64,000 bases of DNA from Glycomyces luteolus (GTDB lineage: Bacteria; Actinomycetota; Actinomycetes; Mycobacteriales; Micromonosporaceae): positions 62,001-126,000 of the forward strand of contig NZ_JAPZVP010000007.1 in NCBI RefSeq assembly GCF_027622875.1. Direction: 5' to 3'. Below the pieces are notes generated by a model, which did no database searches, was not told where the DNA came from, and saw only the letters and a program-made list of their open reading frames with translations. Positions 1 through 7,311 of the stretch are shown here, piece by piece (the first letter of the stretch is position 1; each line of letters begins with the position of its first letter). A program made the translations under genes and the position numbers.

Positions 1-369
1 CGGGGCCGCGGTCCCGTCGAGGTGCCCGGGGCTCATGGTGGAGGCGGCCGAGCCGCGCCGGTAGTAGTGGACGCGGGTGCCCTCGGGTCCGGGGTCTTTG
101 AAGTACACGCCGGTGGGCCGGCCGGGGTCGGTCTGGACGTGGCCGCAGTCGACGCCGGCCTCGCCGAGGACGTCGAGGATGCGCTGCCCGAGCGGGTCGT
201 CGCCGACCTTGCCGCACCAGGCGGCGTGCGCGCCGAGCCGTGCGAGGGCGACGGCGACGTTCGATTCGGCCCCGGCGACGCCCATGTGGAGGTCGACGGC
301 GCCGCGGAGGGGTTCGGCGGCGGCGGGGGCGAGGACGATCATCGATTCGCCCAGGCACAGGACGTCCAT
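1..369 (-). CDS. PfkB-family sugar kinase, C-terminus beyond window
   Basis: The minus-strand frame opens with ATG at 369, 5 nt after a GGAG. It reads MDVLCLGESMIVLAP, then a MGVAGAESNVAVALARLG stretch and GKVGDDPLGQRIL, the typical N-terminal signature of ribokinase-fold kinases (sugar-binding GG/GA-N segment, then G-x-VGDDxxG). The segment TGVYFKDPGPEGTRVHYYRRGSAAS resembles 2-keto-3-deoxygluconate or fructokinase-type members more than adenosine kinases. These enzymes phosphorylate a sugar or sugar acid in the cytosol using ATP. The catalytic Asp and ATP-binding region would lie in the C-terminal half outside the window, so the substrate cannot be assigned. About 123 of roughly 310 residues are visible. 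Confidence 0.85.
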   Translation of the reverse strand, partial: MDVLCLGESMIVLAPAAAEPLRGAVDLHMGVAGAESNVAVALARLGAHAAWCGKVGDDPLGQRILDVLGEAGVDCGHVQTDPGRPTGVYFKDPGPEGTRVHYYRRGSAASTMSPGHLDGTAAP

Positions 370-519
370 GTGGCTCCGTTCGTGTCCGCGCTCGCGCGTG
401 TGTGGGGTCGGCAAGAGGTGGCTTCAGCCTACCGACTGGAAAACGCATACACAAAGCGGCGGTCGCCGCTCGCCCGGGACGGCGTGGCTCGGGTTCCCGG
501 TTCGGCGCCCCCGCCCGCG

Positions 520-536
520 TAGACTGTGTGACACAG
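520..536 (+). promoter_or_regulatory. Candidate -10 box and CTGTGTGACACAG palindrome
   Basis: TAGACT at 520-525 is a plausible -10 hexamer for the downstream small membrane protein. It runs into the perfect odd palindrome CTGTGTGACACAG (524-536). No good -35 is visible. The palindrome sits where transcription should begin, so it could be an operator or a 5' hairpin; this is inference from position only. Confidence 0.3.
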
Positions 537-558
537 GCCTCTCACCTTGGAGCCGGAC

Positions 559-969
559 ATGACCGACCTGCGTCTGGTGAAGCTCTTCGCGTGGACCATC
601 GGCGTGCTCATCCTGCTGTGGATGCTCACCGAGTGCTTGGGGGGCGCGGACGAGACCGACCCCGGACCTCAGGATCTCAACCGCGACACGCAGCAGTACG
701 CGGCCGACTGCGAGCGCGCCTGGCAGGCGCTCGACCTGGCGGTCCAGGCCGATGACGACAACGTGGACAGCATCGTCGACCAGCTCGACACGCTGGGCAC
801 CGAGATCGAGGACCCGAACCTCAAGGCGCTCACGGCGGACTTCGGGCAGCAGGCCCAGGAGATGGTCGCCGACGCGCAGTCCCAGGACGCCGAGGCCCTC
901 GAGGACGCCCAGGCGGCGTTCCGGGACGACGCCGCGCTCGATCTCGCGATGCGCTGCCCGCTGCGGTGA
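559..969 (+). CDS. Small membrane-anchored protein of unknown function
   Basis: 136 residues from ATG 559, chosen because GGAG at 549-552 precedes it by 6 nt; a TTG at 547 is an in-frame alternative. One hydrophobic segment (about residues 7-25, LFAWTIGVLILLWMLTECL) is followed by an acidic, helical, glutamine- and alanine-rich exterior or cytosolic domain containing two cysteines (C48 region and near the C-terminus). The composition suggests an amphipathic helical bundle. I recognise no family. It stands alone between the sugar kinase and the SNF2 locus. Confidence 0.6.
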   Translation: MTDLRLVKLFAWTIGVLILLWMLTECLGGADETDPGPQDLNRDTQQYAADCERAWQALDLAVQADDDNVDSIVDQLDTLGTEIEDPNLKALTADFGQQAQEMVADAQSQDAEALEDAQAAFRDDAALDLAMRCPLR

Positions 970-995
970 ACATGCCCGCAAGCTGGACACAGGTA

Positions 996-1024
996 TTGAC
1001 AGTGTTCGAAATTATCGCTAACTT
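996..1024 (+). promoter_or_regulatory. Strong sigma70-type promoter upstream of SNF2 locus
   Basis: TTGACA (996-1001), a 17-nt spacer and TAACTT (1019-1024) form a near-consensus promoter in an unusually AT-rich patch. Two TTCGAA-containing sites flank it: TGTTCGAA at 1003-1010 inside the spacer and the palindrome GTTCGAAC at 1031-1038 just after the expected start. Paired sites around a promoter look like an operator. GTTCGA is also the half-site of actinobacterial SOS boxes, but the spacing here is not the SOS spacing. The purine-rich GGAAGGA at 1050-1056 and GTG at 1063 follow, suggesting translation starts there or did so once. Confidence 0.5.
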
Positions 1025-1148
1025 CTACACGTTCGAACATCCTTCTGCCGGAAGGAAGTTCAGTGAGCCTCAATGTGGAGGGACGCGGCACGGCGCGCGA
1101 GCGCCCGGACCGCCTGCGCCTCCGCGCGGACTTTGCTCTGGGGTTGAC

Positions 1149-1218
1149 GGGGCGGGACCGCCCGAAGGCGCCCGGGCCGCGTGATCGCGGCCCAGGCGGC
1201 GACGGGCGGTCCCGCCCC
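1149..1218 (+). terminator. Nested GC-rich hairpin, terminator or attenuator-like
   Basis: A perfect 16-bp outer stem (1149-1164 with 1203-1218) encloses an inner perfect 8-bp stem GGGCCGCG/CGCGGCCC with a TGAT loop (1174-1193). It lies between a strong promoter and the SNF2 gene on the same strand, so it could attenuate transcription. No clear T-run follows, which is common for actinomycete terminators. Confidence 0.45.
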
Positions 1219-1438
1219 GTTCCGTTCGCGGCTGGGGCTTACCTCCGGTGGCACGCCCCGATAGGCCGGCCCGCGCCAGTGCAAGCGTTCGTCTGCATTC
1301 GCACACCCTCGAGTACGCACGTGGCCGACGAGCTGCGGTTTCGCATGATTCCAGGCGCCCGTCGCGGACCGCGCGTTTGGGTTCGGGGCCGCGCTTGTGG
1401 CAAAATGGCACGTCTGCCGTTGACCCGTAGGAGCCTCG

Positions 1439-3343
1439 TTGCCACCCAGCGAATTGCACGCCACCTTCCTGCCCGACCACGCCTCCCCGGCCGACGGGCG
1501 GCTGCTCTTCTTCGGCGGCGCGCACCCCGAGGCCGCGGTGGCCGAGCTCGGGCTACCGCCGGGGGACCCGGTGGACGCCGAGCTGTACCTCGACGGCGAG
1601 CTCCGCGAGATGGAGGGCGTGGCCATGCCGGTGCGGCCGGTCCTGCCCGCGCTCACCCGGATCGCCTCCCGCCCGGACATCACCGAGTCGGTCGCGATCT
1701 GGGCGCGCATCGCGAACGCGGTCGACGACGACAAGTTCGACGACCTCGACCGCATCGCCGGCGAACTGCCCGCCGAAGGCCACTCCGTGCCGCACTCCGA
1801 GGGGCACGTGTGGACCGCGAAGGCGCTCGTGGGCGCGTTCGTCGAGTCGTTCACCGAGCTGCTGCGCTCCGACTCCGGACTGAACCTGCGCCTCATCACC
1901 GCCCAGCACTCCGACCCCGGCGAGGTCCGCGTCAACGCCGACCTGCGCAAGTACCAGGCCCACGGCATCGCCTGGCTGGAGGCCGCGGCCGAAGGCGGCG
2001 CGGGCGTCATCCTCGCCGACGACATGGGCCTCGGCAAGACCCTCCAGTCGATCGGGCTGCTCGTGCGCCGCGCCGGGAACGCCCCGCACCTCGTGGTCTG
2101 CCCGACCTCGCTGGTCGGCAACTGGCAGCGGGAGATCGCCCGATTCGCGTCCCAGCTCAGCGTCCACCTGCACCACGGCCCGGCCCGCACCAAGGACCGC
2201 GCGCCGCTGACCGAGGCCGACGTCATCGTCACCTCGTACTCGATCGCGTTGCGCGACATCAAACTCCTGCGCCAGATCGCGTTCGACACGATCGTCATCG
2301 ACGAGGCCCAGGCCATCAAGAACCACCGCTCGCGCACGGCCGGAGCCGTCCGCGACCTCACCGGGCGCGTCCGGGTCGCCCTCACCGGTACCCCGGTCGA
2401 GAACCACCTGTCCGAGCTGTGGTCGATCTCCGAGTTCGTCAACCCCGGGCTCCTCGGCGGCCAGACCGACTTCAAACGCCGCTTCGCCGACCCCATCGAG
2501 ATCGGCCGCGACCCCGTCTCGGCCGCCACCCTCCGCGCCCGCATCGACCCGGTCGTGCTGCGCCGCATGAAGGAAGACGTGGCCGCCGACCTGCCGCCGA
2601 AGATCGAGGCGGTCGTCGCCTGCACCATGACCGACGAGCAGGCCGGGCTCTACAAGGAGGCCATCCGCGAGGCCTTCGACGAGGGCCTCGGCGACGGCAT
2701 CACCCGCCGCGGCCGCGTCCTCAAACTCCTGACGCGGCTCAAGCAGATCTGCAACCACCCCGCCCAGTACGTCGGCGAAGGCGACGGCGGACTCGCCGAG
2801 CGCTCAGGGAAGCTCGACCGGGTCACCGAGATGCTCGCCGAAGTCGTCGACGAGGGCGACAAGACCCTCATCTTCACCCAGTACCGGCAGATGGGGGAGC
2901 TGCTCTCGCGCCACCTCCACGCCGAACTCGGCGTCGCCGCGCCGTTCCTGCACGGCGGGCTCGACCAGCCCGCCCGCGACCGGCTCGTGGACGAGTTCCA
3001 GACCGGCGAGGGACCGGCGATCCTGCTCGTGTCCCTCCGCGCCGGCGGCACCGGCCTCAACCTCACCGGCGCCTCGCACGTCGTCCACTACGACCGCTGG
3101 TGGAACCCGGCCGTCGAAGACCAGGCCACCGACCGGGCGCACCGCATCGGGCAGACCCAGACCGTCTACGTCCACAAGCTCGTCACCGCCGGGTCGCTCG
3201 AGGAACGGGTCGACGAGCTCCTCGCGCGCAAGCGGGCCATCGCCGACGCCGTGGTCGGCAACGGCGAGGACTGGCTGGGCGACCTCGACGACTCCCAGCT
3301 GCGCAAACTCATCGAACTCGACGCCGACGGAGGCCACCTGTGA
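1439..3343 (+). CDS. SNF2-family DNA-dependent ATPase/helicase
   Basis: 634 residues from TTG 1439, supported by AGGAG 5 nt upstream. The N-terminal 165 residues are a bacterial SNF2-associated helicase N-region. The ATPase core then shows motif I ADDMGLGKT (about 193-201), motif Ia CPTSLVGNW, motif II DEAQ (288-291), motif III ALTGTP, and the C-terminal lobe motifs V-VI ending SLRAGGTGLNLTGA, DRWWNPAVEDQATDRAHRIGQ. All catalytic motifs are intact. Such proteins translocate on double-stranded DNA and remodel DNA-protein complexes. The stop overlaps the start of the SWIM gene by 4 nt (GTGA), so the two are translationally coupled. HepA-like SNF2 plus SWIM pairs are common in actinobacteria; their exact role is not established. 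Confidence 0.93.
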   Translation: MPPSELHATFLPDHASPADGRLLFFGGAHPEAAVAELGLPPGDPVDAELYLDGELREMEGVAMPVRPVLPALTRIASRPDITESVAIWARIANAVDDDKFDDLDRIAGELPAEGHSVPHSEGHVWTAKALVGAFVESFTELLRSDSGLNLRLITAQHSDPGEVRVNADLRKYQAHGIAWLEAAAEGGAGVILADDMGLGKTLQSIGLLVRRAGNAPHLVVCPTSLVGNWQREIARFASQLSVHLHHGPARTKDRAPLTEADVIVTSYSIALRDIKLLRQIAFDTIVIDEAQAIKNHRSRTAGAVRDLTGRVRVALTGTPVENHLSELWSISEFVNPGLLGGQTDFKRRFADPIEIGRDPVSAATLRARIDPVVLRRMKEDVAADLPPKIEAVVACTMTDEQAGLYKEAIREAFDEGLGDGITRRGRVLKLLTRLKQICNHPAQYVGEGDGGLAERSGKLDRVTEMLAEVVDEGDKTLIFTQYRQMGELLSRHLHAELGVAAPFLHGGLDQPARDRLVDEFQTGEGPAILLVSLRAGGTGLNLTGASHVVHYDRWWNPAVEDQATDRAHRIGQTQTVYVHKLVTAGSLEERVDELLARKRAIADAVVGNGEDWLGDLDDSQLRKLIELDADGGHL

Positions 3344-3912
3344 GCGACCCCTACGGCCGGACCTGGTGGGGCCGCAAATGGTGGCGGGCCCTGGAGACCA
3401 TCGGCCTGAACTATCCCGACCAGCGGATCGTCAGAGGGCGCGCCCTGGCCGGGCAGGGCGCCGTCAGCGGCATGTCGATCGACCCGGGCAAGGTCTCGGG
3501 CCGCGTCACGGACGGCGGCCGCGCCTTCGACACCGAGATCAGGATCCCCGTCTACAACGCGTCAGCGTGGGCCGCGGGGATGACCGCGCTGTCCCTGTCG
3601 CCCTCGTGCGTGGCCGGGCTGCTCGCCGGGCGCCTGCCCAAGCGGATCGACGACGTCCTCGCCGAGACCGGGATGCGCCTGCTGCCCAAGAAATTCGTCA
3701 CCGAGGAACACAACCGCATCACCGCGAGCTGCCCCTGCTCCGACAGCCGCGAAGTATGCGCCCACATCATGGCGCTCGCCCTGGTCAGCGCGGCGAAGAT
3801 GGACGACGACCCGTGGCTGGTCCTGCTCCTGCGCGGCGGCCCCACCCGCGACCTCGCCGGGCGCCTGCGCGCCGCCAGGCTCGCCAGCATGGACGCCGCC
3901 CAGCCCGTCTGA
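3340..3912 (+). CDS. SWIM zinc-finger protein partnered with SNF2 ATPase
   Basis: 190 residues from GTG 3340, overlapping the SNF2 stop by 4 nt. The SWIM motif CxCx(n)CxH is clear: C131, C133, C140, H142, which should bind zinc and mediate DNA or protein contact. The N-terminus YGRTWWGRKWWRALE is tryptophan-rich, as in other SWIM proteins encoded beside SNF2 ATPases. Family knowledge suggests the SWIM protein acts with the ATPase on DNA. A perfect palindromic terminator follows at 3938-3969. Confidence 0.88.
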   Translation: MSDPYGRTWWGRKWWRALETIGLNYPDQRIVRGRALAGQGAVSGMSIDPGKVSGRVTDGGRAFDTEIRIPVYNASAWAAGMTALSLSPSCVAGLLAGRLPKRIDDVLAETGMRLLPKKFVTEEHNRITASCPCSDSREVCAHIMALALVSAAKMDDDPWLVLLLRGGPTRDLAGRLRAARLASMDAAQPV

Positions 3913-3937
3913 CCGCCTCCATCGACGATGAGGACGC

Positions 3938-3969
3938 CGAAGCCGGGCCGCGATCGCGGCCCGGCTTCG
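3938..3969. terminator. Perfect 32-bp palindrome between convergent genes
   Basis: Two 16-nt arms (left arm CGAAGCCGGGCCGCGA) pair perfectly, with no unpaired loop bases in DNA form. It sits between the SWIM gene and the convergent Rpn-like gene, so it likely terminates both. An AT-richer TATTCGATTCG follows on the plus strand. Confidence 0.75.
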
Positions 3970-3986
3970 TATTCGATTCGCGCGGA

Positions 3987-4850
3987 TCAGCCCTTGGCAG
4001 GCCGGATCCGATCAGTGATCCAAGCGTCGAGCCGGCCGAGATCGGCGCAGGCCGCGACCTCGGCGCGACGTTGGTCGCCCACCTCGCCGTCCGCCTCCAG
4101 CATCCGAAGCAAGGTGGCGCGGGCGTGTCGGACAGCGCCTTCGCCACGGCCCTCTTCACGGCCCCTGGCCAGGAGCTCCTCGGTGTACTCCGAGTGGTAG
4201 CGACGGGCTTCGGTCTTCATGAGTGCCTCCAGCAAGCTCGCAGGCTCCTTGGCCAAAGTGGTGAGCAGGAATGTCGCGTAGCCGGCCGCTCGTCCAGGCT
4301 CGATGGTGCCGAGCCAGCGGTCGAGCGTCGAGACGAACAGTTCGGTCGGAATGGTCTTGGGCTGCCGGCGCATGACCGCCGCGGCGACGGCCGCCGCCGC
4401 GTTCGGCGGGGCCTCGTCGGAGCCGAGATCCGGCATGTTCGCGGGGCCGACCGTCGCGACCGCGAGGATGCTGTCCGGACCGGTGCTGATCCCGCGGCGG
4501 AACCTCCTGGCGAGCGCGTCGGTACGGCACAGCATGAGCGGTACGACCGGGATGCGGTGGTCCTCGAAGGCGCGCGCCACGTAACCGGGCAGCCGGTGGT
4601 ACTCGTCTTCGCTCCACTCGTGCTGCACCACGCAGACGACCAGCGACTCCGACCCGTCCGCGAACCCGAGACGAACGACGGCGTCCGCCCCGCGCTCGGT
4701 CGGCCCCGGCGAGCCGACCGCGCCCGAGCGCGTCTCCGCCAGGACCCATCTCGCGCCGCGCGGTCCGCCCGCGAGCGCCAGCATCCACGGCACCGACGCC
4801 GGCTCGTCCTGGATCAGCTTCACGAGGATCTCGTGGAACTCTCCTGGCAT
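3987..4850 (-). CDS. Rpn/PD-(D/E)XK-like protein of a multi-copy actinobacterial family
   Basis: 287 residues from ATG 4850, with GAGGA 5 nt upstream. The opening MPGEFHEILVKLIQDEPASVPWML and the central block ADAVVRLGFADGSESLVVCV-VQHEWSEDEYHRLPGYVARAF match the layout of Rpn-like (YhgA/transposase_31-type) PD-(D/E)XK proteins: an Asp-bearing strand, then a hydrophobic strand ending in an E/Q-H motif, then a Tyr-containing helix. The C-terminal half is helical and ends with a charged EEGRGEGAVRHARATLLRML segment typical of the family. Related Rpn proteins are DNA nucleases linked to recombination or defence. Activity here is unproven: the canonical E-x-K/Q is not fully clear. Confidence 0.65.
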   Translation of the reverse strand: MPGEFHEILVKLIQDEPASVPWMLALAGGPRGARWVLAETRSGAVGSPGPTERGADAVVRLGFADGSESLVVCVVQHEWSEDEYHRLPGYVARAFEDHRIPVVPLMLCRTDALARRFRRGISTGPDSILAVATVGPANMPDLGSDEAPPNAAAAVAAAVMRRQPKTIPTELFVSTLDRWLGTIEPGRAAGYATFLLTTLAKEPASLLEALMKTEARRYHSEYTEELLARGREEGRGEGAVRHARATLLRMLEADGEVGDQRRAEVAACADLGRLDAWITDRIRPAKG

Positions 4851-4978
4851 TGATTCCTCTTTCCAAATCGGGGATCACCCGAAAGAACGAGGAACGAACC
4901 GGACGGACACGGCCCTGTCGGAAACCTGACAGTCTGGGAGAGAAGGGGACTGCCCCGACCAGCGGCGGCGCCGCAGAC

Positions 4979-5629
4979 TCAGGCCAACGTCACCGACAAA
5001 CCGGAACCGTTGGGCGACACCGCCACCGAGAGCATGTCCGCGACCCTCGGCAGACCGTCGGCCGCCTCACCCTTGTAATCGCCCACCACCACCGTGGCCG
5101 CACCCGCGGCCCTCGCCGAGGCCAGACCCGCAGGAGCGTCCTCGAACACCACCGCCTCCGTCGCATCGAACCCGAGCGCCTTCGCCGCCAGCATGTACGG
5201 CTGCGGATGCGGCTTGCCCTTCGTCACGTCATCGGCCGCCACCAGGATCTTCGGCAGCGGAATGCCCACCGCCGCCAGCCGCCGCACCGTCAGCGCACGC
5301 GTCGCCGACGTCACCACCGCCCACCGGTCCCGGTCCAGACCGCGCAGCAGCGCCGCCGCCCCCGGAATCTCACTGATCCCGTCCGTGCGGTCGATCTCCT
5401 CCGCCTCGATCCGGTCGGTCTCCGCCACCACGTCCACGCCGTGCGGCGCGAACTCCGCGACCACCTCGATCGTGGGCCTCCCGTGCGCCACCGCCAGAAT
5501 CGCCGAAGCCTCCAAGCCGTGCCGGTCGGCGAACCGCCCCCACGCCCGCTCCACCGACGCCGTCGAATCGACCAGCGTCCCGTCCATGTCGAACAGCAGC
5601 ACCGAAGCCGTCAGCACCGAATCGCCCAT
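4979..5629 (-). CDS. HAD-superfamily phosphatase (sugar-phosphatase type)
   Basis: 216 residues from ATG 5629, preceded by AGGAGG with 6-nt spacing; an upstream in-frame start lacks this. Motif I is DMDGTLVDST, with the nucleophile and acid/base Asp pair. Motif II is VVTSA, and motif III is around KGKPHPQPY with the acidic VVFEDAPAGLASARAAG. The helical cap inserted after motif I marks subclass IA (beta-phosphoglucomutase/2-deoxyglucose-6-phosphatase-like). It should hydrolyse small phosphorylated metabolites in the cytosol. It stands alone, divergent from the GNAT gene. Confidence 0.88.
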   Translation of the reverse strand: MGDSVLTASVLLFDMDGTLVDSTASVERAWGRFADRHGLEASAILAVAHGRPTIEVVAEFAPHGVDVVAETDRIEAEEIDRTDGISEIPGAAALLRGLDRDRWAVVTSATRALTVRRLAAVGIPLPKILVAADDVTKGKPHPQPYMLAAKALGFDATEAVVFEDAPAGLASARAAGAATVVVGDYKGEAADGLPRVADMLSVAVSPNGSGLSVTLA

Positions 5630-5752
5630 GCGTACCCTCCTCGAGTCCAATGGACCGTCACGCTACCAACGGAACATGACGGCCACGCTAACTCTCACGA
5701 AGGATTCGAACATCGCACCGTGAGCCTGAGCCCCGCACCGCACCGATAACGG

Positions 5753-5781
5753 TTGCGCCGAACCGGACGACCACCTAGCGT
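5753..5781 (+). promoter_or_regulatory. Leaderless promoter of the GNAT gene
   Basis: TTGCGC (5753-5758), a 17-nt spacer, then TAGCGT (5776-5781). The GTG start at 5789 follows after 7 nt, so transcription should begin at or next to the start codon. There is no Shine-Dalgarno sequence. The same TAGCGT-N7-start geometry recurs upstream of the ABC ATPase gene at 10943. Confidence 0.6.
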
Positions 5782-5788
5782 CGACACC

Positions 5789-6322
5789 GTGCCAGCACTG
5801 ATCCTCCCCACTGAGCGCCTTGGACTCTCCTTCGCCGAGGCCGTCCGAGAATTCCTCGCCGAAGGCCGCGGCGGACCCGACGACCGCACCCTCCTCGGCG
5901 ACCTCATCCGCGAAGCCGGACACCCCGACGACACCGACCAGTGGATCGCACGCGTCCTCGACTTCGAACACCGGCTCACCACCGACCCGCCCGCGAACTT
6001 CGTCCCCGCCACCACCTACTGGTGGACCGACGACGACATGTACCTCGGACGCATCAACCTCCGCCACCGCCTCAACGCCTCCCTCAGCGAGACCGGCGGC
6101 CACATCGGCTACGACATCCGCCCCACCGCCCGCAGGCAGGGCCACGCCACCGCCATGCTCGCCGCCGTCCTGCCGCACGCCGCCGCCATCGGCATCGACA
6201 AGGCCCTCCTCACCTGCGGCGTCCAGAACATCGCCTCCCGCAAGGTCATCGAAGCCAACGGCGGGGTACTCGAAGACGAACGCGGCGGCAGACTCCGCTA
6301 CCGAGTGCCCACCGCGCCATAG
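5789..6322 (+). CDS. GNAT-family N-acetyltransferase
   Basis: 177 residues from GTG 5789, chosen because it fits a leaderless promoter; an upstream TTG is unlikely. It carries the RimJ/RimL-type arrangement: strands with YWWTDDDMYLGRINLRH, GGHIGYDIRPTARRQGHATAML (the R-x-x-G-x-A/G acetyl-CoA pyrophosphate loop) and the late Asn-rich segment VQNIASRKVIEANGG. It should transfer acetyl from acetyl-CoA to an amine. The substrate is unknown. A methyltransferase gene follows 35 nt later on the same strand, possibly cotranscribed. Confidence 0.85.
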   Translation: MPALILPTERLGLSFAEAVREFLAEGRGGPDDRTLLGDLIREAGHPDDTDQWIARVLDFEHRLTTDPPANFVPATTYWWTDDDMYLGRINLRHRLNASLSETGGHIGYDIRPTARRQGHATAMLAAVLPHAAAIGIDKALLTCGVQNIASRKVIEANGGVLEDERGGRLRYRVPTAP

Positions 6323-6357
6323 CCGCCACGCAAACAGACACCGGTTGGGGGAACAAG

Positions 6358-7125
6358 GTGGAACTCAAACGCGTCGACTACGACCGCACGCAGCACGCCG
6401 GATACGCGAAGGGCCGCAGACTCCTTCCCACGAGCCGCCGCACCTGGCTCCGGGCCTTCCGCGAGCACGCAGGGGACCGGCGCATCGGCACCGTCCTCGA
6501 CGTCGGCTCCGGCACCGGGCGCTTCACACCCGCGCTGGCCGACGAGTTCAGTGCCGACGTGATCGGCATCGAGCCCTCGGCGCGGATGCGGGAGGTCGCC
6601 CACATCGAGTCCTCGCACCCGCTCGTCTCGTACGTGCCCGGCCATGCCGCGGACCTGCCGGTCGCCGACGCGAGCGCCGACCTGGCGCTGATGTTCCTCG
6701 TCTGGCACCACGTGCCCGACCGGCCCGCCGCGGCGCGGGAACTGGCGCGCGTCCTCGCGCCGGGCGCGCGGCTGCTCATGGCGACCACGCTCTCGGACCG
6801 ACTCAAGGAGCTGCTGCTCTACCGGTACTTCCCGCGGACGCGCGACATCGACGCGGCGGTGTTCCCGACGCTGGAGGAGACCGTCGACGTGTTCGCCGAG
6901 GCCGGGTTCGCGCACTCGGGACTCACCGAGGTCCACCACCGCTCGGCCGACAGCCTGAGCGAGTACGCCGGGCGGCAGCGGATGCGGGCGCTGTCGGTCT
7001 ACGAGCACCTGACCGACGAGGAGTACCGGGAAGGGCTCGCGGCGCTGGAAGCCGACGCGGTCGCGGAGACCTCGCCTCGCGCGGTCGAATCCGAATGCGA
7101 CCTGCTCGTGTTCACTCGACGGTGA
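6358..7125 (+). CDS. Class I SAM-dependent methyltransferase
   Basis: 255 residues from GTG 6358, with GGGGGA 7 nt upstream. Motif I is VLDVGSGTGRFTPALA, followed by the acidic residue in IGIEPS, motif II/post-II PVADASADLALMFLVWHHV and the ARELARVLAPGARLLM strand-helix. This is the Methyltransf_11/25 fold, using S-adenosylmethionine. The acceptor cannot be deduced. The gene ends before a cluster of three palindromic repeat copies and converges on the response-regulator gene. Confidence 0.88.
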   Translation: MELKRVDYDRTQHAGYAKGRRLLPTSRRTWLRAFREHAGDRRIGTVLDVGSGTGRFTPALADEFSADVIGIEPSARMREVAHIESSHPLVSYVPGHAADLPVADASADLALMFLVWHHVPDRPAAARELARVLAPGARLLMATTLSDRLKELLLYRYFPRTRDIDAAVFPTLEETVDVFAEAGFAHSGLTEVHHRSADSLSEYAGRQRMRALSVYEHLTDEEYREGLAALEADAVAETSPRAVESECDLLVFTRR

Positions 7126-7152
7126 ACGGCCGCAATGGTTCCCGCGGTTGCG

Positions 7153-7180
7153 ATGGCACATGACATGTGACATGCCGCTG
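7153..7180 (+). repeat. Dispersed palindromic element, copy 1
   Basis: Contains TGTGACATGCCGCTG, 13 of 15 matches to the shared half-site TGTGAYATGSCACTG, preceded by ATGGCACATGAC which completes an imperfect palindrome. It lies between convergent genes. Two further copies follow within 120 bp. Confidence 0.7.
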
Positions 7181-7213
7181 AGGAGCGGCGGGGACGACAC
7201 CGAGATCGGCGAT

Positions 7214-7238
7214 GGTGCATGGCATGTGCCATATCATC
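7214..7238 (-). repeat. Dispersed palindromic element, copy 2
   Basis: Read on the minus strand it gives TGATATGGCACAT, the core of the shared half-site. Internally ATGGCA-TG-TGCCAT (7219-7232) is a perfect inverted repeat. One of the more diverged copies. Confidence 0.5.
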
Positions 7239-7269
7239 GCGGCCCCGCTGAGGCCGCCTCACCGACCGC

Positions 7270-7295
7270 GTGCCATGGCATATGACATGCCACTG
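7270..7295 (+). repeat. Dispersed palindromic element, copy 3
   Basis: GTGCCATG at the left and GACATGCCACTG at the right reproduce both arms of the palindrome, with a shortened centre. It lies 17 bp from the response-regulator stop codon. Confidence 0.65.
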
Positions 7296-7311
7296 ACTGG
7301 CCACCCGGGCC

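Larger units (their letters stand above)
970..1438. other. 469-bp leader region before SNF2 gene, no confident gene
   Basis: This stretch holds the promoter at 996-1024, a Shine-Dalgarno-like GGAAGGA followed by GTG 1063, and the large hairpin at 1149-1218. The frame from GTG 1063 has no stop before 3912, but its codon positions show no actinobacterial third-position bias, so I do not call a protein. A short leader peptide or a degraded gene 5' end are possible. Confidence 0.4.

Noticed and set aside
1063-3912. 949-codon open frame on the plus strand through the whole SNF2 gene
   Set aside because: It shares only its last 190 codons with the real SWIM gene; the rest is an Arg/Pro-rich shadow without family motifs, in a different frame from the intact SNF2 protein.
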